Counted from the first letter of the stretch, positions 45,090 to 54,785 are shown. The stretch: 64,000 bases of DNA from Bacillota bacterium (GCA_023410575.1 JAEYPP010000016.1:186001-250000), one strand, 5' to 3'. The notes: a model not told the origin generated them from the letters alone. Numbers and translations: made by a program.

Positions 45090-45557
45090 ATGGAACGTAT
45101 CGTGGGAATTGGTGAATTTATAATATCAAATAATAGCGAGGACTGTATTTCAACCTACGCGCTCGCATCATGTGTGGCAGTCACCGCATATAGTTATGCA
45201 AAAGGGGTAGCAGGGATGATTCATATAGCACTACCATTGCCACCAAAGGCTCCTGACTTAACGACTCGACCAAGTTATTATGCGGTCACTGGATTACCAG
45301 CTATGATAAACGCTATGTATAAGGATTATGGTTGTAAGATGGAGGAACTTATAATAGGTCTTTATGGTGGTGCTGATTCAATTCATAATGATGTATTTAA
45401 AATAGGGCAAAAAAATGTAGCAATGGTTAAAAAGATACTATTAGAAATGAGACTTTCCTATATAACTGATGAAACTAGCGGATACATAAGTCGTACCTTG
45501 TATCTAGATGTAGCACATGGTACGGTAAATGTTAAAACACAACCTATCAAAATATAA
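45090..45557 (+). CDS. cheD: Chemoreceptor glutamine deamidase CheD
   Basis: 155 residues. The catalytic Cys is in 'STYALASCVAVTAYS' and His in 'GVAGMIHIALP', matching the Cys/His/Thr arrangement of CheD. It deamidates receptor glutamines and in other Firmicutes works with CheC, which is not found here. A GTG at 45081 overlapping the cheB stop (GTGA) is an alternative start adding three codons; the ATG at 45090 is preferred because the GAGAG just upstream can serve as its ribosome-binding site. Confidence 0.92.
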   Translation: MERIVGIGEFIISNNSEDCISTYALASCVAVTAYSYAKGVAGMIHIALPLPPKAPDLTTRPSYYAVTGLPAMINAMYKDYGCKMEELIIGLYGGADSIHNDVFKIGQKNVAMVKKILLEMRLSYITDETSGYISRTLYLDVAHGTVNVKTQPIKI

Positions 45558-45574
45558 TAATGGAGAGATTAATA

Positions 45575-48500
45575 ATGCAAAAAAGCTTATTATTGGATGA
45601 AAATTTAGAGCATCCAACTGCCATCTTATCTTGTATAGGAGACGGAATTATTTCTACTGACTTAAGTGGAAAAATTGTCTATATTAATAATAAGGCGGAA
45701 GAAATTATCGGTTTTAATATGAATGAGGTGATAGGAAAAGACTTTGATCAAACCTTTGTCTTTGTTCATGCTGGATCTGGTAGACCTATAATAAGTCCTG
45801 TAAAAAAGGCAATCGATAATGATGAGGTTACAGGTTTAGAGCATGATACTACTATCATAACTAAGGACAATACAAGAAAGTATGTTTCGGCAACCTGTTC
45901 TCCGATTAAGAAAGCGGATAATTCAATTATCGGTACTGTTATAGTCCTTCGTGATATCACAAGACTTAAATATTTAGAAAAAGAACATATCAATGAAAAA
46001 GAAAACTTACAGGCGATTTTTAACTATGCACCAGTAGGAATGGTAATGTTAGATGAGAATGCTAACATTATTAAAATAAATGAAGTGGCATTACATTACA
46101 TTAATAAAAATAGACAACAGATCATTGGAAGAAATATTAGAGATGATTGTCAGTGTACACAAAATCCAGGCGATGAGTTTGAAAATGATCATAGTAACGA
46201 TTGTCCGAGCTGCATACTAAGAAAAGCTGTTATTTTAGCGATACACCATGGTCAGGTCACTGATAATGTTGAAATAACTAAGACATTAATGGAGAATGGT
46301 GTAAAAAAAGAACTATGGTTTCGAGCGAGCATAACTCCTTTTATAAATAAGGAAAAAAGAAATGTAGTACTTACAGTTCTAGATATTACAGAGAGTAAAA
46401 GACGTGAGCTAGAGGTCATGAAAACCAATGATTATTGTTACAGTATACTAGACCAGATTCCCTCCTTAGTTTGGAAGACAGATGAAAATCTAGAGTGTAA
46501 TTATGTTAATAAAGTATGGTCTAACTATACTGGTAGATCAAGAGAAGAGTCCATGAGATATGGTTGGAGTAATGTGATTCATCCCGAAGATTTAGATAAG
46601 TATATTACGATGCGAACAAATGCCATACAAAAAAAAGGATCTCTTCAGATGGAATTACGAATGCTTCGACACGATGGGAATTATCGATGGTGTTTACTCG
46701 TTGGTGTACCTTACTATGATCCCGATGGTATCTTTGTGGGCTATATAGGATCAGTTTATGATATAAACGATCGAAAGGAAATGGAAGAAGACTTAAAGAG
46801 ATATCGTAAGATTATTGATAAAGCAAGAGATATTATATTTTTTCTTGATTTAGACGGTAAAATTATTGAAGCGAATAAAGCAGCAGCGAAGGCATATGGC
46901 TATACTAATGATGAGTTGTGTTCTATGAATATACGTGATATTCGGGGGGATTGGCATTATACGAATCGCCAAATGAAAATAGCCAGTCAAAAGGGTATTT
47001 TCTTTGAAGCATTACATCGTAGAAAAGATGGTACAACTTTTCCAGTAGAAGTAAGCTCACAAGGGGCAATAAAGGATGAGAAAGAAATTCTGTTTAGTGT
47101 TGTAAGAGATATTACTGAGCGTAAGAAAGCAGAAATTAATTTTTATGAGAGTCAAACGAAATATCGTTCTTTGTTTATGAACATGCAAAGTGGTTATGCG
47201 TATTATGAAGAAATTTATGACGAAGAACAGGAACTAAAAGATTTACAGATATCAGAAGCAAATGAGGCATTTTGTAAGCTTTTTAATCTACATATAAATG
47301 AAATTATCGGCATGAAATTTACTGAAATTTTTCAACAGAGTATAGGTGAGATAGTTGAAAAAATACGTCAGAATTCAAACGAACTTAAGCGAGGGGAATG
47401 TGTAACTGTTGAAGAACAATTTTCAAAGCCACATAATAAATGGCTTTCTATAGCAATTTACTGTCCAAGGGAGAATGAAATAGTAACAATCATTACAGAT
47501 ATAACTCATATAAAGCAATCAAAGTTCCATTTGATTAAAGCAAAAGAAACAGCAGAAGCAGCCAATAAAGCCAAAAGTGAGTTTTTAGCAAATATGAGCC
47601 ATGAGATACGTACACCGATTAATGGTATGATAGGAATGGTGGATCTAACACTATTAACAAAATTGAACCCTGAACAAAAGGACAATCTAGTAACTGCAAA
47701 AGCATGTGCGAATTCTCTGTTGAGGATTATTAATGACATTTTAGATTTTTCTAAAATGGAAGCTGGAAAGTTGTCCATTGATAGTGTAACATTTAATATA
47801 AGGGAGATCATTGAAGAAATAGTTAAAATGTATTCATCAAAAGTTGAAAGTAAAGGAATTGATTTAACCTATACTCTTCCTTCTAATCTTCCTCGCTATC
47901 TAATCGGAGACCCTATAAGACTACGACAGATACTGAATAACCTAATTAGTAATGCATATAAATTTACGGAAAGAGGAAGAATTGCAATTACTGTAAATAG
48001 TAAGATTGTAAAGGACTATGCTGATTTGAAGTTTAAGGTATCTGATACTGGGATTGGAATTGCCAAGGAAGATATTGGGAAACTGTTTCGAAGCTTTAGC
48101 CAAGTAGAGGATTATGTAACAAAGAAATATGGTGGAACAGGTCTTGGTCTTGTAATAACAAAAAGTCTGGTTGAGATGATGGGAGGTCATATTGGAGTAA
48201 AAAGTGAAAAAGGCAAGGGTAGTGTTTTTTACTTTAACTTGAAATTTAAAATCGGAAGACAATCTAAGCTAAAAGAAAGTCAAACGCAAATCGTTACAAA
48301 GTCAAAGAAATCCCAAAAGGCCAAAAAAATACTTTTGGTTGAAGATGATGTTGTTAATCAAAAGGTAATATTAAAAATGCTTTGCCAAAAAGGGTATGTC
48401 GTGGATACTGCAAACAATGGAAAAGAAGCTTTAATGATTTATGAGGTTGGAAAATATGATATCATATTAATGGATATCCAAATGCCTGAAATGAATGGAA

Positions 48501-49045
48501 TTGAAGCTACTCGACGAATCAAAGACAAAGAAGGAATAAACTGTAAACATACACCTATTGTTGCTCTTACTGCGTATGCATTGCATGGAGATATGGAGAG
48601 ATTATTAAGACTTGGGATGGATGGATATATTTCCAAACCAATTCAAATGGAAGAATTATATTATACGATTGATAGATTTATTGAAGATCCGAATTGGTTC
48701 GTTACATGCAGACCGGAAGGTAACAATGAAGAATCGGATGACGAGATTATATTGAGAAATATAGTAACAAAGTCAGAATCAATGAATAAAGATGTAGAAA
48801 AATCATTTGAGGAGATTCCTAAGCTCATAGATCGAATGGTGACAGCCTTGGAAAATGGTGAATTTGAAACTGTTGAAAATATAGCACATGAAATAAAAAA
48901 TATTTCCATTGAGATTGATGCACTCGGTATAAAGGACTTGGCTTTTAAGATTGAGCTGGCTTCAAGACGAAGAGATTTCGATGAAGTTAGGAGAATTGTT
49001 TTACTTATTATAACAGCTTTTGATATATTAAAAGATCATCAATGA
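45575..49045 (+). CDS. Cytoplasmic hybrid sensor histidine kinase with multiple PAS, receiver and HPt domains
   Basis: 1156 residues, no transmembrane helix. Five PAS-type domains occupy about 10-655. The second (about 145-275) carries a Cys-rich insert, 'CQCTQNPGDEF' then 'CPSC', that could bind metal or sense redox. The HisKA domain has His676 in 'ANMSHEIRTPINGM'. The HATPase domain has 'NLISNAYKFTE', 'DTGIGI' and 'GGTGLGL'. The receiver has Asp967 in 'IILMDIQMPEMNG'. A C-terminal HPt-like domain has His1105 in 'IAHEIKNISIEIDALGI', where the usual Lys-Gly/Ser pattern is changed. It is the eighth gene of the che operon and is followed by a lone receiver, its probable phosphate acceptor. Start at 45575 after GGAGAG. 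Confidence 0.9.
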   Translation: MQKSLLLDENLEHPTAILSCIGDGIISTDLSGKIVYINNKAEEIIGFNMNEVIGKDFDQTFVFVHAGSGRPIISPVKKAIDNDEVTGLEHDTTIITKDNTRKYVSATCSPIKKADNSIIGTVIVLRDITRLKYLEKEHINEKENLQAIFNYAPVGMVMLDENANIIKINEVALHYINKNRQQIIGRNIRDDCQCTQNPGDEFENDHSNDCPSCILRKAVILAIHHGQVTDNVEITKTLMENGVKKELWFRASITPFINKEKRNVVLTVLDITESKRRELEVMKTNDYCYSILDQIPSLVWKTDENLECNYVNKVWSNYTGRSREESMRYGWSNVIHPEDLDKYITMRTNAIQKKGSLQMELRMLRHDGNYRWCLLVGVPYYDPDGIFVGYIGSVYDINDRKEMEEDLKRYRKIIDKARDIIFFLDLDGKIIEANKAAAKAYGYTNDELCSMNIRDIRGDWHYTNRQMKIASQKGIFFEALHRRKDGTTFPVEVSSQGAIKDEKEILFSVVRDITERKKAEINFYESQTKYRSLFMNMQSGYAYYEEIYDEEQELKDLQISEANEAFCKLFNLHINEIIGMKFTEIFQQSIGEIVEKIRQNSNELKRGECVTVEEQFSKPHNKWLSIAIYCPRENEIVTIITDITHIKQSKFHLIKAKETAEAANKAKSEFLANMSHEIRTPINGMIGMVDLTLLTKLNPEQKDNLVTAKACANSLLRIINDILDFSKMEAGKLSIDSVTFNIREIIEEIVKMYSSKVESKGIDLTYTLPSNLPRYLIGDPIRLRQILNNLISNAYKFTERGRIAITVNSKIVKDYADLKFKVSDTGIGIAKEDIGKLFRSFSQVEDYVTKKYGGTGLGLVITKSLVEMMGGHIGVKSEKGKGSVFYFNLKFKIGRQSKLKESQTQIVTKSKKSQKAKKILLVEDDVVNQKVILKMLCQKGYVVDTANNGKEALMIYEVGKYDIILMDIQMPEMNGIEATRRIKDKEGINCKHTPIVALTAYALHGDMERLLRLGMDGYISKPIQMEELYYTIDRFIEDPNWFVTCRPEGNNEESDDEIILRNIVTKSESMNKDVEKSFEEIPKLIDRMVTALENGEFETVENIAHEIKNISIEIDALGIKDLAFKIELASRRRDFDEVRRIVLLIITAFDILKDHQ

Positions 49046-49109
49046 TTAAATGTAATCGAAGGACTGCGTTCGTAATTAATGAAATAACAAATGAAAGGAG
49101 AATATGAGT

Positions 49110-49511
49110 ATGAGAATACTAATTGCTGAAGATGATTTAACAAGCCGTAAATTTTTATTTAAGTTCCTTTCACAATATGGAGAGTGTGATTTGGTAGTTG
49201 ATGGTCTTGAAGCCCTGGATGCTTTTTTGATATCAGTAAAAGAAGAAAAACCTTATGAGCTTATATGTCTTGATATTATGATGCCAAAGGTAGATGGTGT
49301 AAAAGTACTAAAGAATATTAGGGATTATGAGGTACAAAAAGGCATAGCGCATGAGAGACGATCGAAGATAATCATGACTACTGCATTAGCTGAGACATCG
49401 TTTGTGCGAAACGCATTTGATGTTGGATGTGATGCCTATGCAGCTAAACCGATTGATATTGTGAAATTGGAAGAAGTTCTACGAAAGTTAGATATAAAAA
49501 AGTATGAGTAA
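49110..49511 (+). CDS. Stand-alone receiver-domain response regulator
   Basis: 133 residues, a single receiver domain: 'ILIAEDDLTSRKFL' (acidic pair), 'YELICLDIMMPKVDG' (phospho-acceptor), 'IIMTTAL' (switch Thr) and 'AYAAKPID' (Lys). It has no output domain. Being directly after the hybrid kinase and at the end of the che operon, it is probably the terminal receiver of that kinase or an additional phosphate sink for CheA. The ATG at 49110 is better spaced from AAAGGAG than the ATG at 49104. Confidence 0.88.
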   Translation: MRILIAEDDLTSRKFLFKFLSQYGECDLVVDGLEALDAFLISVKEEKPYELICLDIMMPKVDGVKVLKNIRDYEVQKGIAHERRSKIIMTTALAETSFVRNAFDVGCDAYAAKPIDIVKLEEVLRKLDIKKYE

Positions 49512-49526
49512 GAAAAAGAACTAAAG

Positions 49527-49572
49527 AAACCCCCTGGTGTCTTTAACCAAAATTGGCCTAGGGGGGTTTTTC
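49527..49572 (+). terminator. Terminator of the che operon
   Basis: AAACCCCCCTGG pairs with CCTAGGGGGGTTT and is followed by TTTTTC. It lies 15 bp after the last stop codon. Confidence 0.88.
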
Positions 49573-49605
49573 TATGTTGGAAAATTGACTGTGAGTTCAC
49601 TTTTC

Positions 49606-50217
49606 TTACTTCTTATATTTTCGACTTAGCTTTTTTGAAAGTTTGTTCTCATTTTTTTGCTTTTCTATTATCTTTTTTTTGCGTTTCTCGGCTATAAAGA
49701 CATAATAACCATCTTTTTCATGAACTGTCACCCCACCAAAAACTGAGGTAAGTTTGTTTTGATACCAATCTTTTCGTTTTACTACCATATATAGTTTACC
49801 ACCTGGCTTTAATTTACGATATCCTTGTTCAATAAACTGTTTCGGTACTGAAAAGTCAACATGATAAGGGGGATTGGATAAGATAGTTGAGTAATCATTA
49901 TCAGTAATTTTCTCTAAACCATCACTTTTAACAATTGTTAGATTTTCTTGTACTCCATTCTCTATTGCATTCATACTGGAACACTCAATAGCTTTTACAT
50001 TAATATCACACATTGTAACATGCTCAGAACCAATTTGTTTAGCTACCCAAATTCCAACAATACCATATCCACAACCAAGGTCTAGTACTTTATCCTCTTT
50101 ATCTAATTCAACATAGGAAAGCATAGCCTTTGTTCCAAGATCAATACCCTTTGGAGAAAATACTTCTTCATCCGTAAGTAGCTTAAGCTCAATCCCATTC
50201 ACTTGTTCTGTAATCAT
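49606..50217 (-). CDS. RsmC-like class I SAM methyltransferase
   Basis: 203 residues. Motif I is 'VLDLGCGYGIVGI' (about 44-56) and the N6/N2-methyltransferase motif is 'LSNPPYH' (about 112-118), as in the MTS domain of RsmC (16S rRNA G1207 N2-methyltransferase). The length fits the single-domain Firmicute form. The C-terminal 30 residues are very Lys-rich, which suits RNA binding. Transcribed alone, opposite to the che operon. The exact target nucleotide is inferred from the family only. Confidence 0.83.
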   Translation of the reverse strand: MITEQVNGIELKLLTDEEVFSPKGIDLGTKAMLSYVELDKEDKVLDLGCGYGIVGIWVAKQIGSEHVTMCDINVKAIECSSMNAIENGVQENLTIVKSDGLEKITDNDYSTILSNPPYHVDFSVPKQFIEQGYRKLKPGGKLYMVVKRKDWYQNKLTSVFGGVTVHEKDGYYVFIAEKRKKKIIEKQKNENKLSKKLSRKYKK

Positions 50218-50448
50218 TATTTCCGCCCTTTCGCTTTAATCATGAATTGCCTGGATTAAAATTTCTCATAATTATAGCACTTATCTATCACTCAGTAAAG
50301 GAGTGATTTTCTATTATTAGGGTTGTCGAATTCTACATAATTAAGCGATGAATAATTAGTCAAAGAATATAAAATGTATATAAAATATAGCCTTTAGCAC
50401 TTTGAAAAAAAAGATAATGATGTTATAATAGGAAATGCAACTGAAAAA

Positions 50449-50610
50449 AGCTATTACGTGCGATTTAACAGAGGTTCATTCTTACTTAAAACCAAGAGGA
50501 ATGATATTACATACCGTTTATATGATTATGGACGGTTATAAGATGAGAAACCAAGAGTATTCCTTGATAAAAATATGGGAGTAATTGGTCATCCATTTAA
50601 GAACATATAA
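50449..50610 (+). pseudogene. Decayed gene fragment resembling mannose-6-phosphate isomerase
   Basis: No intact gene lies between 50218 and 50788. One frame (50449-50610) reads 'RGSFLLKTKRNDITYRLYDYGRL', then a stop at 50539, then 'DEKPRVFLDKNMGVI' and another stop at 50608. Class I mannose-6-phosphate isomerases (ManA) have a very similar stretch: an 'iaEiQqnSDiTYRlYDYgR' strand followed by a 'GkpReLHieKAldVi' segment. This looks like a remnant broken by in-frame stops. A second coding-like stretch, 'IEQLIACD' then 'ALEVIDEGD', follows in another frame at 50645-50698 and I do not recognise it. The rest of the gap shows nothing further. Confidence 0.45.
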
Positions 50611-50788
50611 GCCACGCATAAGATAACTAATTCAGAAAACTACAATTGAGCAGCTAATTGCTTGTGATTAAGCACTTGAAGTAATCGATGAAGGTGATTA
50701 GCAGAACTCTATTAAGATCTCATGAATCTAATGAGATTAAATTGCTTTTTATCGAAAAACTAGATTACTAAAGTTATAGGAGGATAAG

Positions 50789-51448
50789 ATGGGAAATATA
50801 TTTAATCTGGAAAATGGGTTTTTCACTTTTATGGGAAAGGTATGTGATATGCTTTATCTAAGTATCTTATGGCTAATATGCTGTATCCCAATCATAACAA
50901 TTGGACCTGCCACTACAGCAATGTATTACACAATTGTAAAAACAATTCGTAGAGATCGAGGATATGTTACAAGAGAGTTTTTTCGCTCGTTTAAGGATAA
51001 CTTACGACTTGGATCAATCTCAACGATTATATTTTTAGTGTTGGCTTATGTGCTCTATGTAGATTTTAATTTTGCGAATGTTAAGAGATTAGAAGGTGAG
51101 ACTATAGGAGAATTGTTGTTTGCAGGTTTTATTGCAGTTACAACAATTGTGGTATTTATTTTTCTATTTACATTTCCGGTTTTATCCCGCTTTACACTTA
51201 ATTTTAAGGGTTTATTTAAAACGTCTTTTATTATATCAATAAAGCATTTTCCAACCTCCTTGATCTTAACAGTTATTTTATTAGCGTTTCTTATTGGTGT
51301 TTACTTAATACCTCTGTTGATTTTTATAGCACCGTCGTTGTGTTGTTACATCAACTCATTTTTAGTTGAAAGAATATTTAAAAAATATATGCCTAAACCA
51401 GAAGGTACGCCTGAAGAAACTGGAAGGGACCTATGGTATTGGGAATAA
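50789..51448 (+). CDS. YesL-like (DUF624) integral membrane protein
   Basis: 219 residues with about four to five hydrophobic segments (about 20-45, 75-95, 105-135, 150-190). The N-terminus 'FTFMGKVCDMLYLSILWLICCIPIITIGPATTAMYY', read in parts, is the hallmark of the DUF624/YesL family, often found near carbohydrate-uptake genes. The molecular role is unknown. AGGAGG precedes the ATG. It is 18 bp upstream of glgB, so the two are probably co-transcribed, which would be an unusual pairing. Confidence 0.8.
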   Translation: MGNIFNLENGFFTFMGKVCDMLYLSILWLICCIPIITIGPATTAMYYTIVKTIRRDRGYVTREFFRSFKDNLRLGSISTIIFLVLAYVLYVDFNFANVKRLEGETIGELLFAGFIAVTTIVVFIFLFTFPVLSRFTLNFKGLFKTSFIISIKHFPTSLILTVILLAFLIGVYLIPLLIFIAPSLCCYINSFLVERIFKKYMPKPEGTPEETGRDLWYWE

Positions 51449-51466
51449 CTTAGGGGGGCATAGCCT

Positions 51467-53695
51467 ATGAATGAAACGCTAAACCAGCTTATGGATTGGC
51501 CAGGAATAGAGGCAATCATTTACTCGGAACATGATTGCCCACATAACATCTTAGGAGCACATAAGACGGAAGCAGGGATATTAATACAAACTTTTATCCC
51601 AGATGCAAAAGAGATCCGCTTGAAAGATAGCAAAACTGGGAAAGAATTTTTGATGCAAAAGGTTAGGGATGAGGGTTTTTTTTCTGTTTTAATTGAGAAA
51701 AAGACGATTTTTAACTATACATTCTGTATCACTTATGAGGATGGAAATACATCAGAGATTGTGGATCCTTATTCTTTTGATAGCACAATTAAACAAGAGG
51801 ATTGTGATAAATTTAATCGAGGAATTCATTACAATCTATATAATGTTTTAGGTGCACATATCTGTACGATAAGAAAAGTTACAGGAACTAGGTTTGCAGT
51901 TTGGGCCCCAAATGCAAGTAGAGTTAGTGTTGTAGGTGATTTTAATCAGTGGGATGGCAGAAAACATCCAATGCGTCGCTTGGGGAGTTCAGGAGTATTT
52001 GAACTCTTTTTGCCTGGTATTAAGAAGGGTGACATCTATAAATTTGAGATTAAGTCAAAAGGTGGGCTGACATTTTTAAAAGCTGATCCGTATGCATTTC
52101 ATTCTGAACTTCGTCCGAATACTGCATCGATTGTATCGAATTCATCAGATTATGTATGGAAGGACCAAGATTGGTTAGCGAAAAGAAAGAGTAAGAACTA
52201 TTCAAGTGAGCCAATGTCAATTTATGAGGTACATCTTGGCTCTTTTAAAAAGCCAGAAGAAAAGAATGGAAGTTTTTATAATTATCGCGATTTAGCTGTT
52301 ATGTTAGCTGATTATGTGATTCAGATGGGGTATACTCATATTGAATTAATGCCAATTATGGAACATCCATTTGATGGGTCTTGGGGATATCAAGTAACTG
52401 GTTACTATTCTGTTACTTCACGCTATGGTACACCAGAAGACTTTAAATTCTTTGTGGATTATATGCATAGAAAAGGAATTGGAATTATCTTAGACTGGGT
52501 TCCAGCGCATTTTCCGAGAGATTCTCATGGACTAAGCAGTTTTGATGGTACCTGCTTATATGAACATCAGGATCCTAGAAAGGGTGCACATCCTCACTGG
52601 GGTACATTAATTTTTAATTATGGAAGACCAGAGGTATCGAACTTTCTTATTGCAAATGCATTGTTTTGGTTGAGCGAATATCATGTCGATGGTATCCGAA
52701 TTGATGCAGTTGCATCGATGTTATATCTAGATTATGGAAAAAGCGATGGAGAATGGGTTGCGAATGAGTATGGTGGTAATCAGAATCTAGAAGCGATGGA
52801 GATGCTAAAGCACATTAATTCTGTCGTACATAAGCGTAAGGATGGTTCTATAGTTATCGCAGAGGAATCTACAGCTTGGCCTATGATTACTGGTGACCTT
52901 AATCAGGGCGGTTTGGGTTTTGACTATAAGTGGAACATGGGTTGGATGAATGACTTTACTAATTATATGAAACAAGATCCCCTGTTTCGTAAAAGCTGTC
53001 ATGGTTCGTTGACCTTTAGCATGGTTTACGCTTATTCGGAAAGATTTATCTTAGTTTTATCTCATGATGAAGTAGTACATGGAAAGTGTTCTATGATTAA
53101 TAAGATGCCAGGATATGAGACAGATAAGTATGCGAATCTTCGTGCTGCCTATGGCTTTATGACAACACATCCAGGTAAAAAATTATTATTTATGGGACAG
53201 GAATTTGCACAAGAGCTTGAATGGAATGAGGATGTATCATTAAGTTGGAACCTCCTAGAAGATGAAAAACATCAGAAGATGCAAGTTTATGTAAGTGCTC
53301 TGAATAAATTATATCAAACGAGAAAAGCTTTATATGAATTAGATGAAGATCCAAAGGGTTTTGAATGGATAAGTTCAATGGATGCAGATCATAGTATTAT
53401 TAGTTTTGAACGAAGAGGTAAAAAGGAGAAATTAATTGTTGTTCTTAATTTTACACCAGTAGTTTATGACGATTTTTATCTTGCTGTGCCATATAAAGGA
53501 AAGTATAAAGAGATTTTTAATAGTGATGACATTAAATTTGGTGGTGCAGGTCGTGTCAATAAACAGATTAAGAAGAGCATTAATAAGTCAGTGGATGGAC
53601 AAGCACAGGCTATACGGATGTGCTTACCTCCTCTTTCGATGGTAGTTTTTGAATACAAACAGGAAGAAAAAGCAATTGCAAAGAAACTAAAGTAA
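51467..53695 (+). CDS. glgB: 1,4-alpha-glucan branching enzyme
   Basis: 742 residues. An N-terminal extension and CBM48-type module (about 1-235, with 'FAVWAPNASRVSVVGDFNQWDG') precede a GH13 barrel. Catalytic residues are intact: nucleophile Asp413 in 'DGIRIDAVASMLYLDY', acid/base Glu466 in 'VIAEESTAWP' and the third Asp in 'LVLSHDEVVHGK'. The C-terminal beta domain ends the protein. It creates alpha-1,6 branches in glycogen. No other glg synthesis genes lie next to it, but a debranching-like homologue is found at 60787. AGGGGGG-type ribosome-binding site 10 bp before the ATG. Confidence 0.95.
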   Translation: MNETLNQLMDWPGIEAIIYSEHDCPHNILGAHKTEAGILIQTFIPDAKEIRLKDSKTGKEFLMQKVRDEGFFSVLIEKKTIFNYTFCITYEDGNTSEIVDPYSFDSTIKQEDCDKFNRGIHYNLYNVLGAHICTIRKVTGTRFAVWAPNASRVSVVGDFNQWDGRKHPMRRLGSSGVFELFLPGIKKGDIYKFEIKSKGGLTFLKADPYAFHSELRPNTASIVSNSSDYVWKDQDWLAKRKSKNYSSEPMSIYEVHLGSFKKPEEKNGSFYNYRDLAVMLADYVIQMGYTHIELMPIMEHPFDGSWGYQVTGYYSVTSRYGTPEDFKFFVDYMHRKGIGIILDWVPAHFPRDSHGLSSFDGTCLYEHQDPRKGAHPHWGTLIFNYGRPEVSNFLIANALFWLSEYHVDGIRIDAVASMLYLDYGKSDGEWVANEYGGNQNLEAMEMLKHINSVVHKRKDGSIVIAEESTAWPMITGDLNQGGLGFDYKWNMGWMNDFTNYMKQDPLFRKSCHGSLTFSMVYAYSERFILVLSHDEVVHGKCSMINKMPGYETDKYANLRAAYGFMTTHPGKKLLFMGQEFAQELEWNEDVSLSWNLLEDEKHQKMQVYVSALNKLYQTRKALYELDEDPKGFEWISSMDADHSIISFERRGKKEKLIVVLNFTPVVYDDFYLAVPYKGKYKEIFNSDDIKFGGAGRVNKQIKKSINKSVDGQAQAIRMCLPPLSMVVFEYKQEEKAIAKKLK

Positions 53696-53731
53696 ATGAG
53701 CTAAGTTGTTTTTATTAGAAGGAGTAATGGA

Positions 53732-54604
53732 ATGAATATGTTATCAATTCTTTCTATTGTACAAGGAGGAGTATCGGAATCCAAGGAACTTTCTCGATTT
53801 GTCATATGGTGGAATGGATTTTATCCTCTTGCAATCAAATTTTTCATTAATGTAATTATATGTATTATTATTTACTTGATTGGGAAAAAAGTGATCAAGG
53901 TAATACTGAAGATTGTGAAGCGTACATTTGAAAGGGCCAATACAGAAGTAAGTGCTGCTAATTTTGTTACTTCCTTGATAAAAGCAGTTCTATACAGTCT
54001 CTTGTTTATTGCTATTTTTATGAAATTAGGTGTGCCTGAGGCTTCTTTTGTAGCTTTAATAGGTTCTGCTGGTTTAACTATTGGTTTAGCACTACAAGGT
54101 AGTTTATCTAACTTTGCTGGTGGTGTCTTAATCTTAATCTTAAAACCATTTCACATTGGAGACTTCATTATTGTTGGGGATAAAGAGGGTACAGTTTTAT
54201 CAATTGACATAATCTATACAAAGGTAGTTACCATCGACAATAAAGTTATTGTCTTTCCGAATGGTTCCTTAGCCAATGCAAATATCGTCAATGTTACGGA
54301 TGAACCAACACGTCGATTAGATTTACTGATACCAATTGGATACCATGATGATATAAGGGCCGTAAAGGAAGAGTTATTTAAAGTAAGTCAAAGTAATGAG
54401 AAAATACTAAAAGATCAGCCAGTCGATTTGTTTGTAGCAGGTTATGGTGATAATGCGGTTCAAATTGCGTTGCGTGTTTGGGTTAATAAAGAAGATTATT
54501 TTGTAGCAAAATGCGAGTTGCTCGAAACAATCAAGTATATGTTTGATGAAAAGGGATTTACAATACCATTCCAGCAGCTTAATGTTACAGTAGATCAAAA
54601 GTAA
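53732..54604 (+). CDS. mscS: Small-conductance mechanosensitive channel MscS
   Basis: 290 residues. Three transmembrane segments (about 30-55, 75-100, 105-130), the third carrying the Gly/Ala-rich pore helix 'GSAGLTIGLALQGSLSNFAGG'. The beta domain follows with 'FHIGDFIIVGDKEGTV' and 'VVTIDNKVIVFPNG'. It opens under membrane tension to release solutes in hypo-osmotic shock. It starts 36 bp after glgB and a terminator follows at 54.75 kb, so it may be the last gene of the YesL-glgB transcript. Confidence 0.92.
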   Translation: MNMLSILSIVQGGVSESKELSRFVIWWNGFYPLAIKFFINVIICIIIYLIGKKVIKVILKIVKRTFERANTEVSAANFVTSLIKAVLYSLLFIAIFMKLGVPEASFVALIGSAGLTIGLALQGSLSNFAGGVLILILKPFHIGDFIIVGDKEGTVLSIDIIYTKVVTIDNKVIVFPNGSLANANIVNVTDEPTRRLDLLIPIGYHDDIRAVKEELFKVSQSNEKILKDQPVDLFVAGYGDNAVQIALRVWVNKEDYFVAKCELLETIKYMFDEKGFTIPFQQLNVTVDQK

Positions 54605-54745
54605 TCAGTTGCGTTGAAAAAATTGCACAAATATTTTTTGATAAACGGATTGTTTTTGTAAAATAAGGAAAAAAATTATATTTTGAAAAAAAAGTCTTCA
54701 CAAATTCTAATATTAGTGATATTTTATTAGTAAAGATAAGTCTAA

Positions 54746-54785
54746 GAGCAAGGGTGTTCTCATATGAGAACGCCCTTTTGCTTTT
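54746..54785 (+). terminator. Terminator downstream of mscS
   Basis: AGCAAGGGTGTTCTCA and TGAGAACGCCCTTTTGCT form a long stem with a tight loop, followed by TTTT. The 322-bp gap 54605-54926 otherwise holds an A/T-rich tract and the glnA leader; a weak TTGTTG...TTTAAT promoter may lie near 54829-54857. Confidence 0.85.

Noticed and set aside
54605..54745. A small gene between mscS and its terminator
   Set aside because: The stretch is A/T-rich with frequent stops in all frames and no ribosome-binding site.
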